Shown piece after piece: positions 55,088-63,574 of a DNA stretch of 64,000 nt. The notes under the pieces were generated by a model. That model had not been told where the DNA came from, did no database searches, and was given only the letters and a program-made list of their open reading frames with translations. Position numbers and translations under genes: made by a program. The stretch lies in the NCBI GenBank assembly GCA_038255145.1, contig JBBSLP010000026.1, forward strand, positions 1-64,000. The letters are read 5' to 3'. Position 1 is the first letter of the stretch. Each line of letters begins with the position of its first letter. This DNA comes from WHTX01 sp038255145. GTDB taxonomy: Bacteria; Actinomycetota; Acidimicrobiia; Acidimicrobiales; CAIXPF01.

Positions 55088-55353
55088 GGTAGAGGACCAC
55101 GAATGCTCGGAACTGGGCTTCCGTAGGGTCAGCTGGGGGTGCTGGTCCTCAGCTGGTCCTCAGCACGACGAGAGGTGTGGTGATGTCGCCGGGCAACCCG
55201 CTCCAACGCGTCGGAACGCTCGCAGCACGTCCTGCGTGCGAACGGCTGACCCGTCGCACCGTGAGACAGGTGATCGGCGAACCACCGTGACCGAGGAAGG
55301 CTGAGAGGGGCCGGTCCGGGGTACAGCGGGCCCACGACCTTCGAAGGGGACAC

Positions 55354-56415
55354 GTGAGCCAAAACGAGTTGTTCAACCGCCGGTACGACGTCGGGCCGGA
55401 GATGCTGCTGGACTTCCTGCAGCAGGCGCTGACAGGAATGCCAACCGTCACCCAGTACCAACTGGCCGAGAGTGGTGACCGCATCACTTTCAGCACCTCA
55501 TTCACGTTGACCAGTTGGGGTGACCACATGACGGCCGCCGTGGCACCGGACGGTCCCGACGGTTCACTCCTCCGAGTGAGCGGTGAGCCACGAGTGGGAC
55601 TCATGAGCACACCCTGGGGTGAGGAGATCCACGCCGCCACCATCGAGACCCAACTCTTGGCCGCCGTCGAACCATCGATCCAGCTCGCCAGGATCAACCC
55701 GATCATGATGCTCCAAGCGGACCACCGCCGCGTCGAGGCCCTGTTCGCCCGCATCATGGCTACAGACAACGGCGAACGGGCAGATCTCGTGCATCAGCTC
55801 CTCGAGGCGCTGCGTGTCCACATGGAGCTGGAAGAGAACCATGTGTATCCCCTCCTGCAGCGGGAGGTGGATGCCGATCTGGCCGAGGAGGCCGAGGTCG
55901 AGCACCAGCTCGCTCGGGATGGGCTGGCCCAACTCGCTGAGTTGGCACCCGAAGAGCCCGGGTTCGACGGCGCTCTCGCGATGGTCATGGCCGGTATCGA
56001 GCATCACGTCCTGGAAGAGGAGACCGAGGCTTTCCCCCGGCTGGCCCAGGAGCTCGGCCCCGAGCGGTTGGCTGAACTCGCCGGACTGCTCACCCAGATG
56101 CGAGCCCAACTGCTCGAGGAAGCAACAAACCCGGAGCCGCCCACGCGCACGCAGGAGAAGCCGGCTCCGACAAGCGCGCCACCGAAGCCCGAGACGGACG
56201 GTAGCCGCCAAGCCAAGCAGCAGGCTCGGCCGCCGCGTCCAAAGCAGAAAAGCGACCGGGAGCGCACGCCACGGAACCGCCGGAACCGCCCCAAGGTCAA
56301 TCCTGACGAAACGACCAGAGCGGATCTTCTTCAGCAGGCGAGGAAAGCCGGCATTAGCGGATATTCGCACATGACCAAGGTCGAGCTGGCCAAGGCGATC
56401 AGCCAAGCGAAGTAG
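55354..56415 (+). CDS. Hemerythrin-like (HHE) protein with C-terminal Rho_N/SAP-like domain
   Basis: A 353-residue multi-domain protein. Residues about 1-105 form an unrecognised beta-rich part. Residues about 115-245 are an HHE cation-binding hemerythrin-like four-helix bundle (MLQADHRRVEALF, LRVHMELEENHVYPLL, EVEHQLARDGL, MAGIEHHVLEEETEAFPRL) with the His and Glu iron ligands in order. A Pro/Lys/Arg-rich linker leads to a Rho_N-like nucleic-acid-binding helix pair (TRADLLQQARKAGISGYS, TKVELAKAISQ) at the end. GTG start with AAGGGGA just before it. The composition seems less GC-rich than neighbours. Confidence 0.78.
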   Translation: MSQNELFNRRYDVGPEMLLDFLQQALTGMPTVTQYQLAESGDRITFSTSFTLTSWGDHMTAAVAPDGPDGSLLRVSGEPRVGLMSTPWGEEIHAATIETQLLAAVEPSIQLARINPIMMLQADHRRVEALFARIMATDNGERADLVHQLLEALRVHMELEENHVYPLLQREVDADLAEEAEVEHQLARDGLAQLAELAPEEPGFDGALAMVMAGIEHHVLEEETEAFPRLAQELGPERLAELAGLLTQMRAQLLEEATNPEPPTRTQEKPAPTSAPPKPETDGSRQAKQQARPPRPKQKSDRERTPRNRRNRPKVNPDETTRADLLQQARKAGISGYSHMTKVELAKAISQAK

Positions 56416-56748
56416 TCGCCCGGAGGCGCTCGGCGGGGCTGGTAGGTCGTACCGCCCCACCGGGCGCTGCGATCGGACGACGGACCGGCTGGCTCCAGTG
56501 CCACCGGTGCCTGGGCTCGTTGCGAGTCGGTCAGCGTTGTGGTGCGTTGCAGGGCTCGACTTCCACCTCGCTGACCGCGGAGGACCAGTCGAGCTTGGCT
56601 CGTTGCCCATTCCACCTCGTCGAGCTCGCCGCCGATGATGTGGCGGGCGCGTCCGGGTTCGAGCTCGAGCCTGGCATCGCTCCGCTCAGCGAACACGCCT
56701 GGTCACCGGAGGCCGCACTGTCGGCGGCCGACGATCGGATGTACGACG
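56416..56748. other. Gene-poor stretch with a possible GGDEF remnant
   Basis: No complete gene is supported between the hemerythrin gene and the GGDEF-EAL gene. On the plus strand, an open stretch from about 56520 to 56780 ends in SPEAALSAADDRMYDVKP, very like the last helix of a GGDEF domain (AD-x-x-MY-x-x-K), preceded by Ala/Gly-rich sequence. The rest of a GGDEF domain is missing, so a decayed copy is possible, though chance similarity is not excluded. Confidence 0.35.
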
Positions 56749-58854
56749 TCAAGCCGAGGTCGACGGCCCCTCCGCGCTGAACCGGGCCATCACCGGAGAC
56801 GGCATCGACACCGGTGACCGGAAGACGGATGCTTCGGCCACCGCGGTGACGGGGCGGGGCTTGCCGATGTGGTATCCCTGCGCGAAGTCCACGCCGTAGG
56901 ACGTGAGCAGGTCGATGGTGGCGTCGTTCTGGACGAACTCGGCCGTCGTCTCCTTGCCCAGGCCGGCGCAGATCTGGACGATGGCCTGGACGGTGAGCTG
57001 GTCGGCCTTGGTGGCAGCCAGGTCCTTGACGAAGTCGCCATCGATCTTCACGCCATCGAACGGCAGGTGCTTGAGGTAGTAGAACGAACCAAAGCCCGAG
57101 CCGAAGTCGTCGAGGGCGAACTGGCAGCCCAGGTCGGTGATGCGCCCGGCGAAGCGACGGGCGTCGTCGAAGTTGGCCACCGCGGCCGTCTCGGTGACCT
57201 CGAAGATGAGCCTCGTGGGGTCGATCGATGCCGCTTTGATCTGGCTGACCAGGTCGTCGATGAGGGACTCGTCGGTGAGGGATATGCCCGACAGGTTGAC
57301 CTCGAGCACATCGTGGTTCCCGGCCGCCTGGCGAACCCGGGCCAGCTCGACGGCGAGGCGCAGCACCCAGCGGTCGATGGCCTGGATCTGACCGAACCGT
57401 TCGGCTACGGGCAGGAAGACGCCAGGCAGGACGGGTCTGCCGTCGGCGTCGACCATGCGGATCAGCAGTTCGGAGCGGTCGCAGATCCCCGTCGCCAGGT
57501 TCAGGATGGGCTGCTCCCAGAGGACGAACCCGTCCCCGTCGAGCCCGTCACGTATGCGCTCGGCCCACGTCAGCCGGGCGCGCATCTGTGTCGGCGCGGC
57601 GGCGGCGAAGTCGACCATCGACAACCGGTCGCGCCCGCCCTCCTTGGCCTCGTACATGGCGTTGTCGGCCTCGGCCAGCAGTTCGGCCCCGGTGGCCAGC
57701 TCGTCACCACTGATCTGCTTGCCGCCGATCGACGCGGTGATGCGCACCGTGCGCTCGGCCACGTGGAGCTGGGCGTCGGCGCGGATCGCCTCGAGCAGGT
57801 CCCGGCCCACCAGCTCACCGACAGCGGGCGACGTGTGCGGACAGATGACACCGAACTCGTCGCCGCCGAGCCGACCGACGATGTCGGTGTCGCGGAGGCG
57901 GGCCGACAGCACGTTGGCCACGGTGCGCAGCAGGTCGTCACCGGCCAGGTGCCCGTAGCCGTCGTTCACGTGCTTGAACTGGTCGAGGTCGATGACGAAG
58001 AGGCTGGCGGGAAGCTGGAAGCGACGGGCGAACACCACGGCGCCGTCCACCTCCTCCTCGAAACGACGGCGGTTGAACAGGCCGGTGAGGGCGTCGTGGT
58101 CGGCCAGGAAGCGCAGCTTGTCGCTGTAGGTGCGCTCGTCGGTGATGTCGCGCATCTGCACCAGGTTGAACAACGGCTCGCCGTCGTCGTCGCGCACCAG
58201 AGACGCCCGCACCTGCACCCACACGTCGCTGCCGTCGCTGTGGCGGTAGCGCTGCTCGAGCTCGACGTCGTTGCGCTCGCCGGCCAACATGGCGCGCAGC
58301 TCGACGTCGTCGCGTTCGCGGTCCCCGGGGTGCACCAGGTCCTCGTAGTGCCGCTCGTGCAGCAGCACGTCGGGCGACAGGCCCACCATGCGGCCGAGGG
58401 CCGGGTTGACCTGCAGGAACTGGCCGCCCCGCCCGAAGCCCAGGGAGAGCAGGGCGATCCCGGTGGGCGAGCGCTCGAAGGTGGCCCGGAAGCGACGCTC
58501 GACGTCGCGCAGGTGGCCGGCCGTGTCCTTGGTGGTGAGGCGGATCTCGAGTCGGCGCTTGGCGATGGAGATGAAGGCGACGCCGCCGACGATCTGGGCG
58601 ACGTGGGGGACGATGTGGTCGGCGGCCAGGTGGGCGGCCGAAGCGCCGCCCCCTCCCCCGGTCAGCATGTGGTGGGCGATCTGCAGATGGGTGACGGCGC
58701 AGCCGGCGAAGAAGGCCATGGCCCCCCACTTGGCCAGGGTGATGGCCCGTTCGGGCACTGCGGCCAGGCGGGCGAACCGGGGCACGATGTCGGCGGCGAT
58801 GACGACGTATTGGATGGCCACGACCAGGGCCAGTAGCGCCACGAAGATGGTCAC
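56749..58854 (-). CDS. Membrane PAS-GGDEF-EAL diguanylate cyclase/phosphodiesterase
   Basis: A 701-residue c-di-GMP signalling protein. Three N-terminal hydrophobic stretches (from ALLALVVAIQYVVIAADIVP) anchor it. A PAS domain with RFRATFERSPTGIALL and a PAC (HSDGSDVWVQVRAS) follow at about 125-245. The GGDEF domain starts DHDALTGLFNRRRF, with RLGGDEFGVI intact. The EAL domain begins LWEQPILNL, and its signature is degenerate, with SELLIRM in place of the EALLR motif, though DDFGSGFGSFYYL is present. The cyclase half therefore looks active and the phosphodiesterase half is doubtful. Divergent from the REC protein at 59120. Confidence 0.9.
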   Translation of the reverse strand: MTIFVALLALVVAIQYVVIAADIVPRFARLAAVPERAITLAKWGAMAFFAGCAVTHLQIAHHMLTGGGGGASAAHLAADHIVPHVAQIVGGVAFISIAKRRLEIRLTTKDTAGHLRDVERRFRATFERSPTGIALLSLGFGRGGQFLQVNPALGRMVGLSPDVLLHERHYEDLVHPGDRERDDVELRAMLAGERNDVELEQRYRHSDGSDVWVQVRASLVRDDDGEPLFNLVQMRDITDERTYSDKLRFLADHDALTGLFNRRRFEEEVDGAVVFARRFQLPASLFVIDLDQFKHVNDGYGHLAGDDLLRTVANVLSARLRDTDIVGRLGGDEFGVICPHTSPAVGELVGRDLLEAIRADAQLHVAERTVRITASIGGKQISGDELATGAELLAEADNAMYEAKEGGRDRLSMVDFAAAAPTQMRARLTWAERIRDGLDGDGFVLWEQPILNLATGICDRSELLIRMVDADGRPVLPGVFLPVAERFGQIQAIDRWVLRLAVELARVRQAAGNHDVLEVNLSGISLTDESLIDDLVSQIKAASIDPTRLIFEVTETAAVANFDDARRFAGRITDLGCQFALDDFGSGFGSFYYLKHLPFDGVKIDGDFVKDLAATKADQLTVQAIVQICAGLGKETTAEFVQNDATIDLLTSYGVDFAQGYHIGKPRPVTAVAEASVFRSPVSMPSPVMARFSAEGPSTSA

Positions 58855-59119
58855 GAGCCGTAGGCCGGAGAACCGCCGTAGGGAGGCAGGTGCACGGTGG
58901 TGATGCCCTGGCCGCGCCTTGGGCTCAGCGCCTCTCCGGCGGGGTCGAACAATTCACTCCGTGGCAACTCGTTCACTTACAGAGTGTGCCACGGCGTACT
59001 CGCGTTAGGACCCGGACAGACGAGCGATACCCGGAGTGGGAGGACCGAGGTGACCGCCGAGGCGTTAGCTTCGCACATCGATGCTGTCGAACGTCGACCA
59101 CGGATGACCCGCTGAGGAC

Positions 59120-59722
59120 GTGGTGGCGCCGCTCGCCCCTGGACCACGCGACCCCGGACCGCTGAGGACCGTCCTCGTCGACGACGTCGCCGAGATGCGG
59201 GAACTGGTGCGCGCCCTGTTGCGGCGCGACGGGCGGTTCTCGATCGTCGGTGAGGCCGCCAACGGGCTCGATGCCCTCGAGGTCGTCGCCGACCTCCGCC
59301 CCGACCTCGTCGTCCTCGACATCGACATGCCCGTGCTCGACGGCCTGGCCACCGTGCCCCGCATCCGCGAGCTGTCACCCGAGACCCGCATCGTGATGCT
59401 GTCGGGGTACGCCGTCGACGAGATGGAACCACCCTCCCTGGCCGCCGGTGCCGTCGGCTACGTGCGCAAGGGCGCCGACATCGCCTCGCTCCCCTCGCAG
59501 CTCCACGCCCTGGCCTCGTTGCTGGTGACCGCTGCGCTCGTCGGCACCAGCGTCCGGGTCAGCGTGTCCGACGACGCGGCCGGGATGCGTCCGACCGACC
59601 CCCAGGCGGACGCCGACCATGATGGCGGCCGGGGCCTGGCCATCGTGGCCCGACTGGCCACCAGTTGGGGCGTCGACGCCGGCGATCTCGGCAAGACGGT
59701 GTGGTTCGAGCTCGAGCTCTGA
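59120..59722 (+). CDS. Response regulator with C-terminal ATPase remnant
   Basis: A 200-residue protein. Residues about 16-130 are a receiver domain: LRTVLVDDVAEMRELV, VVLDIDMPVLDG with the phospho-acceptor Asp, VMLSGYAVDEM and the Lys in GYVRKGADIA. The C-terminal about 65 residues (LLVTAALVGTSVRVSVSDDAAG, GGRGLAIVARLATSWGV, GKTVWFELEL) look like the G box and end of a HATPase_c anti-sigma-factor kinase (RsbW-like), but the N box and first half are missing. It could be a fusion by deletion. The GTG start has GAGGA close upstream. Confidence 0.8.
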   Translation: MVAPLAPGPRDPGPLRTVLVDDVAEMRELVRALLRRDGRFSIVGEAANGLDALEVVADLRPDLVVLDIDMPVLDGLATVPRIRELSPETRIVMLSGYAVDEMEPPSLAAGAVGYVRKGADIASLPSQLHALASLLVTAALVGTSVRVSVSDDAAGMRPTDPQADADHDGGRGLAIVARLATSWGVDAGDLGKTVWFELEL

Positions 59723-59757
59723 CCCGACCCGACCCGACCCGACCGGACCCGACCCGA
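59723..59757. repeat. Seven tandem CCCGA pentamers
   Basis: Six perfect CCCGA units and one variant (CCGGA) follow directly after the stop of the REC protein gene, between it and the convergent kinase gene. The repeat is likely unstable in length. It may act as a spacer; no hairpin is obvious. Confidence 0.8.
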
Positions 59758-59779
59758 TGGCTGGCGCTGAGCGCCCGGC

Positions 59780-60433
59780 TCACGGGGCCAGGGGAAGGCG
59801 CAGGTAGAAGGCGGCCCCACCACCCGGTGCCCGTTGGTGCCAGGCGGCGCCGCCCTGGGCCCGGGCCAACTCGCGCACGATGAACAGGCCGAGGCCGGTG
59901 GCCTCCCGCGTGCCGCCACTGGCGAACTTGGTGAACAGGAGGGGGGCCAAGGCGTCGCTGATCCCGGGCCCCGAATCTTCCACCACCACCTGGGCGCCAC
60001 CATCGACCACGGTCACCTCCACGGTGACGGGAGCACCGCCGTAGCGCAGGGCGTTGGTCACGTAGTTGGTCACCATCTGCTGTACCCGGCCCCGGTCGGC
60101 GAGCACGTGCACCGGCCCGGTCACCACTGTCACACCGTCCGCGCCCAGGTCGGTCACCGCCTCGGCCACCACCGCACCGAGCTCGATGCGGGTGGGGCGC
60201 ACCTCGAGGGCGCCGGACTCGAGCCGGGCCGCGGCGAACAGGTCGTCGACGAGGCGTCCCAACCGGTCCCCTCCCCGGGCTGCGGACCCGATCATCTGGC
60301 GACGCTCCTCGTCGCCGATGTCGTCCCAGTGGTCGCTCAGGGTGGTGAGGAAGCCCTTGACCACGGTGACCGGGGTGCGCAGCTCGTGGGCGGTGACGGC
60401 CAGCAGTTGGGCGCCGCCGCCGCCGCCGCCGCC
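59780..60433 (-). pseudogene. Histidine kinase module, downstream part of a frameshifted gene
   Basis: This frame carries the catalytic half of a sensor kinase: AVTAHELRTPVTVVKGFL with the phospho-acceptor His, DRLGRLVDDLFAAARLES, an N box (YVTNALRYGG), G1 (EDSGPGISDA), F and G2 boxes (LFTKFASGGTREATGLGLFIVREL) and the end. It has no start of its own near the boundary and begins inside a GCC run (60411-60433) where the preceding REC-PAS-PAS frame changes phase by one base. Reading through with a -1 shift gives a normal kinase, so the two halves are one gene interrupted by an indel, or a programmed slip. Confidence 0.75.
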
Positions 60434-61647
60434 TCGAGCTCCTCGAGCAGCTCCTTGCGCTCGGTGACGTCCCTGGTGACCTTGGCGAACCCGATCAGCT
60501 CGCCGCTCTGGTCCCGCATGGCGGTGATGACCACGCTGGCCCAGAACGTGGAGCCGTCCTTGCGGACCCGCCATCCCTCCTCCTCGTAGCGGCCGTCGCG
60601 GGTGGCGATCTCCAGCTCGCGCTGGGGGTGGCCGGCAGCGACGTCGTCGGGCAGGTAGAAGATGCTGAAGTGGCGCCCCATGGCCTCGTCGGCCCGGTAG
60701 CCCTTGGCCCGCTGCGCACCCCGGTTCCAGCTGCTGATGCAACCGTCGGGGTCGAGCATGAAGATGGCGTAGTCCTGCACCCCCTCGATGAGGAGGCGGA
60801 AGCGCTCCTCGCTGCGGCGCAGCGCTTCCTCGGCGGCACGGCGGGCGGTGATGTCCTGGGCCTGGAGGAACAGGTACAGGGGGGTGTGGGCCGAGTCGCG
60901 CACGACGGTGACGGTGGACACGACGTAGCGACCGGCCATGGCGTGCTCGGCCACGGCGCTGTCGCGGGCACCGGCAGCCACCGCGGCGATGGCCCCGGTG
61001 AGCTCGGCCAGGCCTGCGGGCTCCTCGGGCTCCTCGGGCTCCTCCGCCAGCACCTCGTACATGGTGCCCACCAGCCCCGCCGGTCCGGCGCCGGCCAGGG
61101 CTTCGAGGGACCGGTTGGCCCGCACGACGCGCCCGGTCAGGGTGAGGGTGGCCATGCCGATGGCGGCCTGGTCGAACGCGGCCCGGAACCGCTCGAGGTG
61201 CTCATCGAGGACGCCACCGGCGCCACCGACGTCTGCGGCGTCGGTGGGGGGTGCTGGCGGTGCCGGCGGTGCCGCTCCCCCGGCCACGACGGCCAGGCGG
61301 TCGGCGAGCTGGTCGATGGGCAGGGACTTCTCGATGAACTCCGCGGCACCCAGGGCCCGGGCCCGTTCGGCCAGACCGTGTTCCTCGAAGCCCGAGAACA
61401 TCACCACCAGGGTGTCGGGCACGGCCTCCCGCACCGCCACCAGGGCATCGAGGCCGTCGACGTCGGGCATGGACACGTCGAGCAGGAGCACATCGGGGTG
61501 CAGCTCGATGGCCAGGGCGATGGCCTCGGCACCCGTGGCGCCCTCGCCGAGCACGGTGAAGCCACCGGCCAGGCGCAGGCGCATGCGCACCAGCGCCCGC
61601 ACGTCGACGGCGTCGTCGACGAGCACGATGGTGATCGGATCCGCCAC
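60337..61647 (-). pseudogene. REC-PAS-PAS sensor kinase, upstream part before a frameshift
   Basis: From the GTG at 61647 (VADPITIVLVDDAVD) this frame encodes a receiver domain with VLLLDVSMPDVDG, then two PAS domains (FDQAAIGMATLTLTGRVVRAN and FRLLIEGVQDYAIFMLDPDG) with a PAC, ending RDVTERKELLEELEAAA. A run of GCG codons (residues about 405-412) then leads into sequence that is not kinase-like (NCWPSPPTSC). The proper His-kinase sequence continues in the next frame. A repeated GAG-GAG-CCT motif near 61020-61050 gives EEPEEPEEP. Combined length would be about 620 residues. Confidence 0.75.
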
Positions 61648-61777
61648 GGGCGCAGCGTAGGTGTTCCACCAGGAGACATCGACGGCATCGGCGCAGCCGA
61701 GCTGGTCAGGGTCAGACGGCGATCGGTCAGGGGGGCCTGCGATCCGTGGGCCGGCCGATGTCGGTAGGGGGTGACGC

Positions 61778-62012
61778 ATGGGCAGCGTCGAGTTGGAACG
61801 GGCGATGGACCTCCGGCGCGGGATGTGGCCCGACAAGGAGGAACCCACCATCGAGGACTTCCGTCAGGCGTACGAGTACTTCGGCGCCCAGTTCGCCGTA
61901 CCCGGGGACGTGACCGCCGAGTTTCAGCTACGCCGGGTTGCCCTTCGACAAGGTCGAGGAGAGCTACAAGCTCTTCTCCAAGGAGGTGCTCCCCGCCCTC
62001 AAGGAGCTGTGA
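61778..62012 (+). pseudogene. Short frameshifted gene, possible luciferase-like monooxygenase fragment
   Basis: From the ATG at 61778 the frame reads MGSVELERAMDLRRGMW to about GDVTAEF. If one T of the TTT at 61921-61923 is dropped, it goes on as SYAGLPFDKVEESYKLF and KEVLPALKEL before a TGA at 62010-62012, giving a compact 76-80-residue product. That ending resembles the C-terminus of LLM-class flavin-dependent oxidoreductases, so this may be a broken remnant. A strong terminator hairpin follows directly. The open frame as it stands continues into non-coding sequence. Confidence 0.5.
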
Positions 62013-62018
62013 CGTCGC

Positions 62019-62053
62019 CGTCGGGCACCGCCCTGTGTGGGCGGTGCCCGACG
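62019..62053 (+). terminator. Terminator hairpin upstream of the pterin operon
   Basis: A perfect 15-bp inverted repeat (CGTCGGGCACCGCCC, TGTGT, GGGCGGTGCCCGACG) lies 7 bases after the stop of the frameshifted remnant and about 90 bases before the tandem PTPS gene. It marks the end of the upstream unit. Confidence 0.8.
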
Positions 62054-62144
62054 CAGGGAGGCATCCTGCGCCCTGACGCCGGGCGTCGTACCTTGGTCCC
62101 CGGCCCTGGCGTCGCCGAGGTGGGGCCACCAGGGAGGGTTCGCC

Positions 62145-62954
62145 ATGGACGTGCTGACCACGCGGAGGTTCGAGTTCTCCGCCGCCCACCGCTACTGGAA
62201 CCCCGACTGGGACGAGGCCACCAACCTGGCCACGTTCGGCAAGTGCACGAACGAGTTCGGCCACGGGCACAACTACGTGCTCGAGGTGACCGTGGCCGGC
62301 GAGGTCGACCAGGTCACGGGCATGGTCATCAACCTGACCGACCTCAAGGCCGTGGTGAACCGGGTGCTGGAGGGCTTCGACCACAAGCACCTCAACGTGG
62401 ACACCCCCCACTTCACCGACCGCCAGCCGACCACGGAGAACCTGGTCATGGTGTTGTGGGCCGAGATCGTGCCCGCGCTCCCCGAGGGTGTGCGCCTCCA
62501 CCACCTGCGCCTGTACGAGACGAAGGACATCTTCGCCGACTTCGACGGGGGCTCGACGGCCGCCTTCAGCCGGGCCTACGGCTTCTCGGCTGCGCACCGC
62601 CTAAACAGCCCCAAGCTCACGCCGGAGGAGAACGCCGAGGTCTTCGGCAAGTGCAACAACGCCGCCGGCCACGGCCACGACTACCGGGTCGAGGTCACCG
62701 TGGCCGGCCCCGTGGACGCGGCGTCGGGCATGGTCATGAACCTGGTCGACCTCGACGGGGCCGTCGCTCCCCTGCTCGGTGAGCTCGACCACACCCACCT
62801 CGACCGCCAACACCTGCACTTCGCCGAGCGGCCCTCCACCGGCGAGAACATCGTGGCCTACCTGTGGGAACGACTGAGCACCCCCCTGGGCGACCGGTTG
62901 CGCCGGGTCAAGCTGTGGGAGACGGCCAACAACACCTTCGAGCTGGCCCGATGA
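62145..62954 (+). CDS. Tandem 6-pyruvoyl-tetrahydropterin synthase-like protein
   Basis: A 269-residue protein made of two PTPS/QueD folds in tandem. The first (residues about 5-125) has FSAAHRYWN, FGKCTNEFGHGHNY and FDHKHLN, and the second (about 143-265) has FSAAHRLNS, FGKCNNAAGHGHDY and LDHTHLD. Each carries the zinc-binding His set, the catalytic Cys and a Glu (LYETKD and LWETANN). The Cys-to-His spacing and the MVxNLxDL segment match eukaryotic PTPS rather than the shorter QueD motif. ATG at 62145 with AGGGAGG upstream. It overlaps folE by ATGA. Confidence 0.9.
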   Translation: MDVLTTRRFEFSAAHRYWNPDWDEATNLATFGKCTNEFGHGHNYVLEVTVAGEVDQVTGMVINLTDLKAVVNRVLEGFDHKHLNVDTPHFTDRQPTTENLVMVLWAEIVPALPEGVRLHHLRLYETKDIFADFDGGSTAAFSRAYGFSAAHRLNSPKLTPEENAEVFGKCNNAAGHGHDYRVEVTVAGPVDAASGMVMNLVDLDGAVAPLLGELDHTHLDRQHLHFAERPSTGENIVAYLWERLSTPLGDRLRRVKLWETANNTFELAR

Positions 62955-63574
62955 CCGCGGTGAGCGACGGCCTGCCCGAAGCGCTGGGGACCGACGACGA
63001 CGTGGTCGTCCGCTCCCCCATCGAGGAGGGCGTGCACCAGATCCTCCTCGAGATCGGTGAGGACCCCAGCCGTGAGGGGCTGCGGGACACCCCGGCCCGG
63101 GTGGCCCGGGCCTACGCCGAGCTGACCGCCGGCTACACGGTGGACCCGGTGAAGCTCGTCAACGACGCCATCTTCACCGTGGACTACGACGAGATGGTCG
63201 TGGTCACCGACATCGACTTCTACAGCCTGTGCGAACACCACCTGCTGCCGTTCTACGGGCGGGCCCACGTGGCCTACATGCCCCAGGGCCGGGTGATCGG
63301 GCTGTCCAAGATCCCCCGGATCGTGGACATGTTCGCCCGCCGCCTGCAGGTCCAGGAGCGGATGACGGTGGAGATCGCCGACCTGCTCGAGGGGGCTGTG
63401 GACCCCGCCGGGGTGGCCGTGGTCGTCGAGGGCGTGCACCTGTGCTCGGTCATGCGGGGCGTGCGCAAGGAGAACTCGCGCATGGTCACGAGCGCCATGC
63501 GGGGCGCCTTCCGTCACGACGAGAAGACCCGGTCCGAGTTCCTGGGCCTCATCCAGGGCAAGGGCCGGCTGTGA
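62951..63574 (+). CDS. folE: GTP cyclohydrolase I
   Basis: A 207-residue GTP cyclohydrolase I, which converts GTP to 7,8-dihydroneopterin triphosphate. The zinc ligands are in FYSLCEHHLLPFYG and VEGVHLCSVMRGVRKENSRMVT, and IGLSKIPRIVDMFARRLQVQERM is the family core. The ATG at 62951 overlaps the PTPS stop (ATGA), so translation is coupled. In folate synthesis the next steps would be FolB/FolK, but here the neighbours are PTPS and an SDR, which points to tetrahydrobiopterin. Length is normal. Confidence 0.95.
   Translation: MTAVSDGLPEALGTDDDVVVRSPIEEGVHQILLEIGEDPSREGLRDTPARVARAYAELTAGYTVDPVKLVNDAIFTVDYDEMVVVTDIDFYSLCEHHLLPFYGRAHVAYMPQGRVIGLSKIPRIVDMFARRLQVQERMTVEIADLLEGAVDPAGVAVVVEGVHLCSVMRGVRKENSRMVTSAMRGAFRHDEKTRSEFLGLIQGKGRL

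Noticed and set aside
56869..58836. Plus-strand open frame opposite the GGDEF-EAL gene
   Set aside because: Antisense shadow. The opposite strand carries intact GGDEF and PAS motifs.
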